From Roseomonas genomospecies 6 (lineage in GTDB: Bacteria; Pseudomonadota; Alphaproteobacteria; Azospirillales; Azospirillaceae), in assembly GCF_008365375.1 (NCBI RefSeq), contig NZ_QOKW01000014.1, forward strand, positions 1-64,000: a stretch of DNA of 64,000 bases. The letters run 5' to 3'. A program made the translations under genes and the position numbers. Positions 1 to 7,772 of this stretch are shown piece after piece (position 1 is the stretch's first letter; every line of letters begins with the position of its first letter). A model generated the notes under the pieces. That model had not been told where the DNA came from, searched no databases, and worked only from the letters and a program-made list of their open reading frames with translations.

Positions 1-133
1 CCGCCCCCTGCTCCTGAAGAAGCTCCTCCAGACCCGTCCAGTCCTGGCGGTCGTAACGGATCTTGCCCATGCCGAGCTGACGGCCAAGCGCGTCGGCGAT
101 CAAGGGATTCGGTTCAACCAGGACAGCGCGCAT
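1..133 (-). CDS. 5' end of a gene running off the window, possibly receiver-like
   Basis: Only the first 44 codons are present; the gene continues beyond base 1. The ATG at 133-131 has a good ribosome binding site (GGAG about 7 bases upstream). The protein begins MRAVLVEPNPLIADALG, which resembles the first beta-strand and helix of a response-regulator receiver domain, but the usual pair of acidic residues is not there, so the family is a guess. It is transcribed away from the lipoprotein gene at 504. Confidence 0.45.
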   Translation of the reverse strand, partial: MRAVLVEPNPLIADALGRQLGMGKIRYDRQDWTGLEELLQEQGA

Positions 134-503
134 GGGATTCTCCACAACAAGGGTTTCAACTAGAGGGCGGGAGGACAAGGCACTTAAAATTTTCCTTAAT
201 TCCGAGTGCTTTATTTTCTCACACCCTCAGGTAATAGCCTTCCTGTACCGCGAGTCAACCATCCGGCTTACCCAAAGGGATAATGTTACACCCCGCTTTT
301 ATATGACTTTTAATATCCGTTAAGGCGTAGATTCTTGGCTGTTCTTTGCCTCGAAATTCGAAATGTTTTCCGCCCGAGTTGCATGAAACCCTTTGCTTCC
401 AGAGGCCCCTCTCCTCCGGCTTGAACCGGGCTTTAACCCGCCTGTATTTCACTGGGCGCGCATGGCTGCGAACAGGGGCCGCGAACAGGGGGGAGAGGAA
501 CCG
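134..503. other. AT-rich divergent intergenic region
   Basis: 370 bases between the divergent partial gene and the lipoprotein gene. Bases about 175-370 are much more AT-rich than the surroundings, which fits promoters for both. A small inverted repeat TCGAA-A-TTCGA lies at 351-361. I see no convincing protein or RNA gene; open frames here overlap one another and lack ribosome binding sites. Confidence 0.5.
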
Positions 504-980
504 ATGCCGACGCGAACCAGACGGGCGATTGCCGGAACCGCGCTCGCGGGCGCCGTCCTGCTGGCGGGCGGTTGCGCGACGAGCGTCCCCGCCCCCGACA
601 CCGTCTACCGGCAGGCACTGGAGGAGGCGGTGGTGGCCGGGCGGTGCGAGGGGCCGACGGTGGAAGCGCTGTGGGCCGCCTATGACCGGTGGTTCGCCGT
701 GGCGGCCAGCCTCGCCTCCTACCACCGCGCGACGGAGGCCGGCGCCCTGCTGCGGCAAGGGGAGGCGTTCCGCATCCTGGGCTGCCCCGCCGCGGCGCGC
801 GAGACCTACGAGACGCTTCTGCAACGCTTTCCCGACCCCGATTACGAGCTGGAGCGCAACGCCGCCCGCCGCGGCCTGATGGACCTGCCGATCAATCCCC
901 CGGCGCCCCTGCTGCGCCCGGCGCCCGCCGTCACCTCCGCCCTGCGCGGCCCCACCAGCGCGGACCACGGCGACGGCTGA
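504..980 (+). CDS. small lipoprotein, unknown function
   Basis: 158 residues. The start at 504 is chosen because GGGAGAGG sits just upstream and because it gives a proper export signal: positively charged MPTRTRR, a hydrophobic stretch, then a lipobox-like LLAGGC with the lipidated Cys near residue 23. An in-frame ATG at 393 would bury this signal. The mature part is Ala/Arg/Glu-rich with a central segment (LASYHRATEAGALL) that looks helical and TPR-like. No family was recognised. It is monocistronic and followed by a palindromic repeat. Confidence 0.7.
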   Translation: MPTRTRRAIAGTALAGAVLLAGGCATSVPAPDTVYRQALEEAVVAGRCEGPTVEALWAAYDRWFAVAASLASYHRATEAGALLRQGEAFRILGCPAAARETYETLLQRFPDPDYELERNAARRGLMDLPINPPAPLLRPAPAVTSALRGPTSADHGDG

Positions 981-1028
981 GCAGGGCAACGAGGTCAGGT
1001 TGATTTCTGTCCCAAAGGCATCGAATAG

Positions 1029-1151
1029 CCCTCTCCCCCCTGGGGAGAGGGCGGCCCGAAGGGCCGGTGAGGGGGAAACGTTGCTCCCTGCAGGGCTTTT
1101 CCGGCCTTCGGCCGCCCCCTCATCCCGACTTTCTCCCCAGGGGGGAGAAGG
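1029..1151. repeat. palindromic intergenic repeat, variant of family A
   Basis: The element begins CCCTCTCC and ends with a complementary CTCCCC/GGGGAG segment; inner arms GGCCCGAAGGGCC and CCGGCCTTCGG are themselves hairpins. It has the architecture of the family A copies at 10119, 12430, 20274 and 49648, but lacks their conserved central sequence, so it is a diverged or sister type. Confidence 0.7.
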
Positions 1152-1274
1152 AGTGGGCGCCGCTCTGACTGAACCTGTTAACCTGACCTCGGTGCCCTGG
1201 ACGGCTGAGGCAGGCGGGAGCTTTTCAGGGCCGCCCGCAGGGCTGCCATGACGCTCCGCACCGTTGTTCCAAGG

Positions 1275-1289
1275 CTGATATATCAGTAA
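1275..1289. promoter_or_regulatory. candidate GntR operator upstream of the DMT transporter
   Basis: CTGATATATCAGTAA, with the perfect palindrome CTGATATATCAG. It matches the site at 2353-2367 in front of kdgK at 11 of 15 positions. The two together suggest control of both units by the GntR protein encoded at 3408. This is inference; no binding data. Confidence 0.45.
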
Positions 1290-1349
1290 GCTGATGGTTA
1301 ACCGGGCGGAAACCCCGGGTCATCTTCCTGCCTGGAAACGCCCCCGGCC

Positions 1350-2309
1350 ATGCCCGACTGTTCCCGCTCCCCGGAAAGGGTGTCCGCTGCCCAAGCCGCT
1401 GCCCAAGCCGCGGCGTCGCTTGCCAGCGAGCGCCGCGACGATCCCGTGCGCGGCATCCTGATGGTCGTCGCCGCGGTCTTCTTCTTCTCCTGCTCGGACG
1501 CGACGGCGAAGTATCTGGCCCAGACCCTGCCCTCCATCGAGATCGGCTGGATGCGCTATGTCGGCTTCACCACGCTCCTGCTGCCGCTGATGATCCGCGG
1601 CGGGCCGCCCGTGATGAGGACCGCCAGCCCCGGCCTTCAGATCCTGCGCGGGCTGGGGATGCTGGGGTCGGCGCTGTTCTTCATCATGGGCATGCATTAC
1701 CTGCCCCTGGCCGAAGCGGCGGCGACCAGCTACGTCTCGCCGGTCTTCGTCACGATTCTGTCGATCCTGGTGCTGGGCGAGAAGATCGGGCCGCGCCGCT
1801 GGGCGGCGGTGCTGGTCGGGCTGCTCGGCGTGCTGATCGTCATCCGCCCCGGCGGCGCGGCCTTCCAGCCGGCGGCCATCTTCCCCATCCTGTCCGCCAT
1901 GAGCTGGGCGACCGGCGTGGTCATCACCCGCAAGATGACCGGGCAGGAGCATCCCACCACCACCCTGATCTGGACCGCCCTGACCGGGCTTGCGGTGCTG
2001 ACGGTCCTGCTGCCCTTCAATTTCGCCATGCCGACCGGAACCGAGGTCGCGCTGGGCGCCCTGATCGGGCTGGTGTCCACCATGGGGCAATGGCTGATGG
2101 TCCAGGCCTACCGCTTCGGCGAGGCGTCGGTGCTGGCGCCCTGCTCCTACGTCCAGATCGTCTGGTCCACGCTTCTGGGCTTCCTGATCTTCGGGGCGCT
2201 GCCCGACCACTGGACCTTTCTGGGCGCCGGCATCATCATCGCCAGCGGCCTCTACACCGCCCACCGCGAGCGGCTGCGCAAGAAGGAACGGGACGCCGCC
2301 GCGCGATGA
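1350..2309 (+). CDS. DMT (EamA) family transporter
   Basis: 319 residues, the usual size for the drug/metabolite transporter superfamily, with about ten hydrophobic segments arranged as two EamA repeats (roughly 35-165 and 175-305) after a 30-residue cytoplasmic N-terminus. Typical features include the repeat-end motif LAEAAATSYVSPVFV followed by LGEKIGPRRW in repeat one, and FGEASVLAPCSY in repeat two. The substrate cannot be read from sequence. The shared AT-rich operator with the adjacent kdgK operon suggests a sugar acid or a related metabolite. The exact start is uncertain because the upstream ribosome binding site is weak. Confidence 0.85.
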   Translation: MPDCSRSPERVSAAQAAAQAAASLASERRDDPVRGILMVVAAVFFFSCSDATAKYLAQTLPSIEIGWMRYVGFTTLLLPLMIRGGPPVMRTASPGLQILRGLGMLGSALFFIMGMHYLPLAEAAATSYVSPVFVTILSILVLGEKIGPRRWAAVLVGLLGVLIVIRPGGAAFQPAAIFPILSAMSWATGVVITRKMTGQEHPTTTLIWTALTGLAVLTVLLPFNFAMPTGTEVALGALIGLVSTMGQWLMVQAYRFGEASVLAPCSYVQIVWSTLLGFLIFGALPDHWTFLGAGIIIASGLYTAHRERLRKKERDAAAR

Positions 2310-2352
2310 AAGGCCGCAGGCCGGACGGTGCGCAAAACTCTTGCTCCAAGCA

Positions 2353-2367
2353 TTAATATATTAGTAT
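2353..2367. promoter_or_regulatory. candidate GntR operator upstream of kdgK
   Basis: TTAATATATTAGTAT, an AT-rich imperfect palindrome about 87 bases before kdgK in GC-rich surroundings. It resembles the site at 1275-1289. The GntR-family gene of this operon is the obvious candidate regulator. Confidence 0.45.
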
Positions 2368-2453
2368 ACTTGACCCTGGGAAACGCGGGACTAAAAGACC
2401 GTGCCGTTTGAACTATCTAGCAGAGACCGGCGGACCTGACCGCCGGACGGGGG

Positions 2454-3392
2454 ATGGCGATGGGTGAGTCCGCGCGCCGGGTTGCGGCCCTTGGCGAATG
2501 CATGATCGAACTGGTGCGCCGTCCCGACGGAACCTTCACCATGGGCTTCGGCGGCGATACCCTGAACACCGCCGTCTACATGGCGCGCCTCGGCATGGCG
2601 CCGGACTACGTGACGGCGCTGGGCGACGACGGCAACAGCGACGCCATGGTCGCCACCTGGGAGGCCGAAGGGGTCGGCACCGGCCATGTGCTGCGCGTTG
2701 CGAACCGCGTTCCCGGCCTCTACATGATCGAGACGGACGACAGCGGCGAGCGCCGTTTCCTCTACTGGCGCGATTCCGCCCCGGCCCGCGACCTGTTCGT
2801 CCTGCCCGACAGCCCGGCGCTGGTCGCCGATCTCGAAGGCTACGACCTGCTCTATCTCTCCGGCATCAGCCTCGCCATCTGGGGCGGGCGCGGGCGGGAG
2901 GTGCTGTTCCCCATGCTCGACCGCCTGCGCGGGCGCGGCGGGCGCGTCGCCTTCGACACCAACTGGCGCCCCCGCCTGTGGCCCGACCGCGAGACGGCGC
3001 AGCGCGCCTACGACGCGATGCTCCGGCGCACCGACATCGCCCTGCCGGGCGTGGAGGACCTGCGCGGCCTCTACGGCGATGCCGACGCCGACGCGGCGAT
3101 GGCCCGCGTGCGCGGCGCCGGTGTGCCGGAAATCGTGCTGAAGCTGGAAAAGCCGGGCTGCATCGTCTCCGCCCCCGGCATCGAGGAGACCGTGCCGTCG
3201 GAAAAGGTCGCCAAGGTCGTGGACACCACGGCGGCGGGCGACAGCTTCAGCGCCGGCTATCTCAGCGCCCGCCTGAAGGGCCGCGGCCCGGTGGAGGCGG
3301 CGCGCTCCGCCCACCGCATCGCCGCCGTGGTCATCCAGCACCGCGGCGCCATCATCCCGCGCGACGCGATGACCGACGTTCTGGATGGCTGA
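2454..3392 (+). CDS. kdgK: 2-keto-3-deoxygluconate kinase (PfkB family)
   Basis: 312 residues, normal for ribokinase-family sugar kinases. It phosphorylates 2-keto-3-deoxygluconate to KDPG in the cytoplasm. Family marks: N-terminal LGECMIEL and the sugar-binding GFGGDTLNTAVYMARLG segment, then near the C-terminus DTTAAGDSFSAGYL, the PfkB signature 2 with the catalytic Asp in GD. First gene of an operon with a GntR regulator (15 bases downstream) and KDPG aldolase, which supplies the next reaction and supports the substrate assignment. Two in-frame ATGs (2454 and 2460) are equally plausible starts. Confidence 0.88.
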   Translation: MAMGESARRVAALGECMIELVRRPDGTFTMGFGGDTLNTAVYMARLGMAPDYVTALGDDGNSDAMVATWEAEGVGTGHVLRVANRVPGLYMIETDDSGERRFLYWRDSAPARDLFVLPDSPALVADLEGYDLLYLSGISLAIWGGRGREVLFPMLDRLRGRGGRVAFDTNWRPRLWPDRETAQRAYDAMLRRTDIALPGVEDLRGLYGDADADAAMARVRGAGVPEIVLKLEKPGCIVSAPGIEETVPSEKVAKVVDTTAAGDSFSAGYLSARLKGRGPVEAARSAHRIAAVVIQHRGAIIPRDAMTDVLDG

Positions 3393-3407
3393 CACAAGGT
3401 TGCCGCC

Positions 3408-4142
3408 ATGCCCACAGGGCAAACCACCTTCACACCGGCCGCCCTCAAGCCGCCCCGCGCGTCGCAGCGCGGGACCACGGCGGCGGCGGCCATCTACCGC
3501 GACCTGCGGGCCGAGATCGTGTCGCTGGCCCGCAAGCCGGGCGACCCGATCGCGGAGAAGCTGGTGGCCGAAGCCTTCGGCGTCAGCCGCACCCCGGTGC
3601 GCGAGGCCGTCCTGCGGCTGGCCGACGAGGGGCTGGTGGAGGTCTTCCCGCAATCCGGCACCTTCGTGGCCCGCATCCCCATCGCCGCCCTGCCGGAAGC
3701 CAACCTGATCCGCAAGACGCTGGAGCAGGCGACCGTCCGCTTCGCGGCGGAACGCGCGACCCGCAGCCAGATCGCCGCGCTCCACGCCAATCTGGAGCGC
3801 CAGCGCGAGGTGGACGCCTCGGGTGCCGCCGACGGCTTCCATCAGGCGGACGAGGCGTTCCACGCGCTGATCGCCGACATCGCCGGCTATCCCGGCTTCT
3901 GGCCGATCACCCAGCAGGTGAAGGTGCAGATCGACCGCTGCCGCCACCTGACCCTTCCTTTCCCCGGCCGCATGGCCGCCGTCATCGCCGAGCACGAGGC
4001 CATCGTCTCCGCCATCGCGGACCATGATTCCGACCGCGCGGCGAAGGCGCTCGGCGACCACATCGACGGCCTGCTGCTGACCATCGACGACATGCGGCTC
4101 GCCGCCCCGCTTTATTTCTCTCCTGCCGAGGCCCCGACATGA
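3408..4142 (+). CDS. GntR/FadR-family transcriptional regulator
   Basis: 244 residues. The N-terminal winged helix (about 25-95) contains the GntR hallmark EAFGVSRTPVREAVLRLADEGLV. The C-terminal half is an all-helical FCD effector domain (about 105-230) with DEAFHALIADIAG and a late EHEAIVSAI segment whose His is part of the usual metal or ligand site. It lies between kdgK and eda and its stop overlaps the eda start by four bases (ATGA), so it is co-expressed with the pathway it probably controls. A sugar acid such as KDG or KDPG is the likely inducer, by inference. Confidence 0.85.
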   Translation: MPTGQTTFTPAALKPPRASQRGTTAAAAIYRDLRAEIVSLARKPGDPIAEKLVAEAFGVSRTPVREAVLRLADEGLVEVFPQSGTFVARIPIAALPEANLIRKTLEQATVRFAAERATRSQIAALHANLERQREVDASGAADGFHQADEAFHALIADIAGYPGFWPITQQVKVQIDRCRHLTLPFPGRMAAVIAEHEAIVSAIADHDSDRAAKALGDHIDGLLLTIDDMRLAAPLYFSPAEAPT

Positions 4143-4774
4143 CCCATCCGCGTCTTGAACCTTCCCTGTCCGGTCCGCGCATCGTCCCGGTCCTCGTCCT
4201 CGACGAGCCGGACAGCGCGGTCGCCCTGGCCGAGGCGCTGGTCGCCGGCGGCCTGACCACGCTGGAGGTGACCCTGCGCACCCCCGCGGCGCTGGCCTGC
4301 GCGGAAGCCATCGCCGCCCGCGTTCCAGGCGCCCTGGTCGGCCTCGGCACGCTGATCCGGCCCGAGCAGTTCGCCCAGGCCCGCGACGCGGGCGCCCGCT
4401 TCGTCGTGAGCCCCGGCCTGACCGACCGTCTGGCGGAGGCCGCCAAGGCCGCCGGCCTGCCCTATCTGCCGGGCATCGCCACCGTGACCGAGGCGCTGAT
4501 CGCCATGGAACACGGCTTCCGCGAGCTGAAGTTCTTCCCGGCCATGCTGAACGGCGGCGCCCCGGCGCTGCGCGGCATGGCGCCGCTGATGCCGGAGATC
4601 CGCTTCTGCCCGACCGGCGGCATCAAGGCGGAGAACGTGAAGGAGATCCTGTCCCTTCCCAACGTCTTCGCGCTCGGCGGCACTTGGCTGACCCCGGCGG
4701 ACGCGGTGAAGGAGCGCCGCTGGTCCGAGATCGAGCGGCTGGCCCGCGAGGCCGCCGCCCTGACCCAGGGCTGA
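4139..4774 (+). CDS. eda: 2-dehydro-3-deoxy-6-phosphogluconate aldolase
   Basis: 211 residues, a class I aldolase of the KDPG/KHG family that cleaves KDPG to pyruvate and glyceraldehyde 3-phosphate. The Schiff-base Lys is K131 in ELKFFPA and the catalytic Glu is E43 in LEVTLRT; the phosphate loop CPTGGIK follows near residue 155. The gene follows the GntR regulator with a 4-base overlap and completes the kdgK-to-pyruvate route. A KDPGal aldolase specificity cannot be excluded from sequence. Confidence 0.9.
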   Translation: MTHPRLEPSLSGPRIVPVLVLDEPDSAVALAEALVAGGLTTLEVTLRTPAALACAEAIAARVPGALVGLGTLIRPEQFAQARDAGARFVVSPGLTDRLAEAAKAAGLPYLPGIATVTEALIAMEHGFRELKFFPAMLNGGAPALRGMAPLMPEIRFCPTGGIKAENVKEILSLPNVFALGGTWLTPADAVKERRWSEIERLAREAAALTQG

Positions 4775-4779
4775 GCCGG

Positions 4780-5808
4780 ATGCGGCGCCGCGTCGGCGTG
4801 ATCGGGCTGGGCATGGCGGCGACGCCCCACGCCCAGAGCCTGCTGGATCTGGCCGACCGGGTGGAGGTGGCGGGCTGTTTCAGCCCCTCCGCCGACCGCC
4901 GGGCCGCCTTCGCGGCGCGCTTCGGCCTGCCGGCGGTGAACAGCGCGGAGGCGCTGCTGGACGATCCAAGCGTCTCCGCCATCCTGCTGCTGACCCCGCC
5001 GGACACCCACGCCGACCTCGTCGCCCGCTGCGCCGCCGCCGGAAAGCATGTCCTGCTGGAAAAGCCGCTGGACGCCACGCCCGCCGGTTGCCGCGCCGTG
5101 GTGGAGAGCATGGAGCGCGCCGGGCTGACGCTGGGCGTCATGCTCCAGCACCGCTTCCGCGCCGCCGCCGAACGGCTGGCGGAACTGCTGCGCAACGGCA
5201 CGCTGGGCCGCCCGCTGTCGGCCTCCGTCGTGGTGCGCTGGTGGCGCGACGACGCCTACTACGCCCAGCCGGGGCGCGGCATGAAGGCGCGGGACGGCGG
5301 GGGCGTGCTGCTGACCCAGGCCATCCACACGCTGGACCTCTATGTCAGCCTGCTCGGCCTGCCGCGCGCGGTGGCGGCCTTCGCCGGCACCAGCGGCCTG
5401 CGCCCCATCGACACCGAGGACGTGGTGTGCGCCACCCTGCGCCACGACGGCGGGCTGCTCGCCACGGTGGACGCCACCACCGCCGCCTATCCCGGCTATC
5501 CGGAGCGCATCGAGATCGCCGGCACCGCCGGTTCCGCCCTGCTGACCGGCGACCGGCTGGAAGTGCAGTTGCGCTCCGGCGGAACGGTGCAGGCGGGGGA
5601 GACGGCGGGCACGCTGGGCGGTGGGGCCGACCCCATGGCCTTCTCCAACATCCATCACCGCGCCGTCCTGGCCGACTTCCTCGACGCGCTCGACCGCGGC
5701 GGCCAGCCGCGCGTGTCGGGGCGGGAGGCGCTGAAGGTCCACCGCCTGATCGAGGCGATCCTCCAGGCGTCGGAGAGCGGCGCCGTCACGGCGGTTCCGG
5801 AGGACTGA
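4780..5808 (+). CDS. Gfo/Idh/MocA family NAD(P)-dependent oxidoreductase
   Basis: 342 residues. The start at 4780 is chosen 5 bases after the eda stop because it places the Rossmann motif VGVIGLGMAATPH at the very N-terminus. The family Lys motif is present as LLEKPLDATP (about residue 90), and the second half (about 120-330) is the mixed alpha/beta substrate domain, with a conserved GGGVLLTQAIHTLD segment carrying the catalytic His. Position as last gene of the KDG operon suggests oxidation of a sugar or sugar acid feeding the pathway, but the substrate is unknown. Confidence 0.85.
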   Translation: MRRRVGVIGLGMAATPHAQSLLDLADRVEVAGCFSPSADRRAAFAARFGLPAVNSAEALLDDPSVSAILLLTPPDTHADLVARCAAAGKHVLLEKPLDATPAGCRAVVESMERAGLTLGVMLQHRFRAAAERLAELLRNGTLGRPLSASVVVRWWRDDAYYAQPGRGMKARDGGGVLLTQAIHTLDLYVSLLGLPRAVAAFAGTSGLRPIDTEDVVCATLRHDGGLLATVDATTAAYPGYPERIEIAGTAGSALLTGDRLEVQLRSGGTVQAGETAGTLGGGADPMAFSNIHHRAVLADFLDALDRGGQPRVSGREALKVHRLIEAILQASESGAVTAVPED

Positions 5809-5927
5809 CCTCACTCCACGCTCACGAACTCGTGTCCCGCGCTTGATTTGCCGAAACGCCGGACCAAGGCTAGATGAGGGACGGGAGGCGCTGTCGCCTC
5901 CCGGCGGCTTTCCTGTGGAGAGTGTTC

Positions 5928-6884
5928 ATGCTCATCAAAGTCCGGAGCGCGTCGCAAGCCAGCGAGAACGAGGTGACGCCCCGCGGCCTGTTCCTGTCCC
6001 GGCGCTCGATCATGGCCGGCGGTATCGCGGGTGGGGCGGCCCTGGCGCTCGGCGGCACGGGGCTCCTGCCGGGTCCGGCGCTGGCCGCGCCCTTCCAGGT
6101 CCCGACGACGGTCAGCCCGAAGGACCCCAAGATGGACGCCCAGACTCCGATGAAGTCGGCGACCAGCTACAACAATTTCTACGAGTTCGGGACGGACAAG
6201 ACCGATCCGTCCGAAAACGCCGGCTCGCTGCGCACCCGCCCCTGGGAGATCGCGGTGGACGGCGAGGCCGGAAAGCCCGCCACCTTCGGCATCGAGGACC
6301 TGCTGTCCTTCCCGCTTGAGGAGCGCGTCTACCGCCTGCGCTGCGTCGAGGGCTGGTCGATGGTCATCCCCTGGGTCGGCTTCCCGCTGGCCGAGCTGCT
6401 GAAGCGCGTGGACCCGACCGGCAACGCCAAGTACGTCGCCTTCCAGACGCTGGCCGACCGGTCGCAGATGCCCGGCCTGAAATATCCCGTGCTGCAATGG
6501 CCCTATGTCGAGGGGCTGCGCATGGACGAGGCCATGCACCCGCTGACCATCCTGGCGGTCGGCATGTACGGGGAGACGCTGCCCAACCAGAACGGCGCGC
6601 CGGTGCGGCTGGTCGTGCCGTGGAAGTACGGCTTCAAGTCGATCAAGTCCATCGTCCGCATCACCCTGACCCAGGACCAGCCGCCGACCTCCTGGAACCG
6701 CTCGCAGCCGCGCGAGTACGGCTTCTATTCGAACGTGAACCCCGAGGTCGACCACCCCCGCTGGAGCCAGGCGACGGAGCGCCGCATCGGCGAGTTCTCC
6801 CGCCGCAAGACGCTGCCCTTCAACGGTTATGGCGAGGAGGTGGCGTCGCTCTACGCCGGCATGGACCTGCGGAAGAATTACTGA
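5928..6884 (+). CDS. msrP: protein-methionine-sulfoxide reductase catalytic subunit MsrP
   Basis: 318 residues. A periplasmic molybdoenzyme that reduces methionine sulfoxide in exported proteins, with electrons from MsrQ. The start at 5928 gives a complete twin-arginine signal (SRRSIM at 24-29, hydrophobic region, cleavage near ALAAP at 51-55). The Mo-ligating Cys is C139 in [11 protein letters not shown], the sulfite-oxidase-fold signature. The C-terminus is typical, ending near [11 protein letters not shown]. The stop is followed one base later by the msrQ start, so the two are co-translated. Confidence 0.95.
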   Translation: MLIKVRSASQASENEVTPRGLFLSRRSIMAGGIAGGAALALGGTGLLPGPALAAPFQVPTTVSPKDPKMDAQTPMKSATSYNNFYEFGTDKTDPSENAGSLRTRPWEIAVDGEAGKPATFGIEDLLSFPLEERVYRLRCVEGWSMVIPWVGFPLAELLKRVDPTGNAKYVAFQTLADRSQMPGLKYPVLQWPYVEGLRMDEAMHPLTILAVGMYGETLPNQNGAPVRLVVPWKYGFKSIKSIVRITLTQDQPPTSWNRSQPREYGFYSNVNPEVDHPRWSQATERRIGEFSRRKTLPFNGYGEEVASLYAGMDLRKNY

Positions 6885-6885
6885 G

Positions 6886-7560
6886 ATGGCCGCAGCCTCG
6901 AAAGGACCGGTTGCCTTGGCGCTGTCCTCGCGCTGGGCGAAGCCGGTGGTGTTCGCCCTGGGACTCGCCCCGCTGGGCTGGATGGTCTGGCTGGGCGTGA
7001 GCGGCGGGCTGGGGGTGGAGCCGGTGGCCGAGGCGGTGCGGCAGAGCGGGCTGTGGGCGTTGCGGCTGCTGCTGGTGGCGCTCGCCGTCACGCCGCTGCG
7101 CATCCTGACCGGCCAGCCGGGGCTGGCGCGCTTTCGCCGGATGATCGGGCTGTTCGCCTTCTTCTACGCGCTGCTGCACGTCTCTGTCTATGTGGGGGTG
7201 GACCAGTTCTTCGACTGGGCGGCGGTGTGGAAGGACATTGTGAAGCGGCCCTACATCACCGTGGGCATGGGCGCCTTCGTGATCCTGACGGCGCTGGCCG
7301 CGACCTCCACCAACGGCATGGTGCGGCGGCTCGGCGGGCGGCGCTGGAAGGCGCTGCACAAGGCGGTGTTCGTGGCCGGGGCGGCGGGCTGCATCCACTA
7401 CGTCATGCTGGTCAAGGGCTGGCAGTACCCGCCCTTCGTCTACGCGACGATCTTCCTGGGGCTGGTCGCCCTGCGCTATGCGAGGAGTCCGGCGGTGGCG
7501 GGCCTGAAGGGAGGTTCTATCTTGGCTCGGATTTCACCACGAAGACACGAAGGACACTAA
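6886..7560 (+). CDS. msrQ: heme-binding membrane subunit MsrQ
   Basis: 224 residues with about six hydrophobic helices. It passes electrons from the quinone pool or a flavin reductase to MsrP. Conserved histidines of the ferric-reductase-like core are visible (FYALLHVSVY, WKALHKAVF, CIHYVML). The start at 6886 sits directly behind msrP. The last ten residues (ending PRRHEGH) and the stop codon are supplied by a family B intergenic repeat that begins at about 7532, so the native C-terminus has been replaced or extended by the repeat. Confidence 0.93.
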   Translation: MAAASKGPVALALSSRWAKPVVFALGLAPLGWMVWLGVSGGLGVEPVAEAVRQSGLWALRLLLVALAVTPLRILTGQPGLARFRRMIGLFAFFYALLHVSVYVGVDQFFDWAAVWKDIVKRPYITVGMGAFVILTALAATSTNGMVRRLGGRRWKALHKAVFVAGAAGCIHYVMLVKGWQYPPFVYATIFLGLVALRYARSPAVAGLKGGSILARISPRRHEGH

Positions 7561-7657
7561 GAACGTCACAAAGAGCGTTCATTCGAAGGGGTGCTTTCCC
7601 ACGAAGCCGGCGCCCCTTTGTGATCCCTTCGTGCCCTTCGTGTCTTCGTGGTGAAAA
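7532..7657. repeat. family B inverted repeat (CACCACGAAGACACGAAGG type)
   Basis: The left arm TTTCACCACGAAGACACGAA (7532-) pairs with the right arm TTCGTGTCTTCGTGGTGAAA ending near 7657; the middle carries a partial second pair (CACAAAGAGCG / CCTTTGTGATC). A second copy lies at 32350-32466. The left arm overlaps the 3' end of msrQ. Confidence 0.85.
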
Positions 7658-7772
7658 ACCCGACCCGCACCCGACGCCGGGCCAGCCTGCGACAACGCAT
7701 GCAGTCCACCATGTACGGACAGCCCGCGTTGGGGTAAAGCTCCGCGGGCAGTTGCGTCACGGGAGTCCGCGC

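Larger units (their letters stand above)
981..1349. other. intergenic region with palindromic repeat and operator-like site
   Basis: Gap between the lipoprotein gene and the DMT transporter gene. It holds a palindromic repeat (about 1029-1151) and, closer to the transporter, the palindrome CTGATATATCAG at 1275-1286. No coding region is supported. Confidence 0.6.

Noticed and set aside
7658..7772. Purine riboswitch before purT
   Set aside because: No conserved purine-aptamer loops or three-way junction could be found; the region is partly a repeat.
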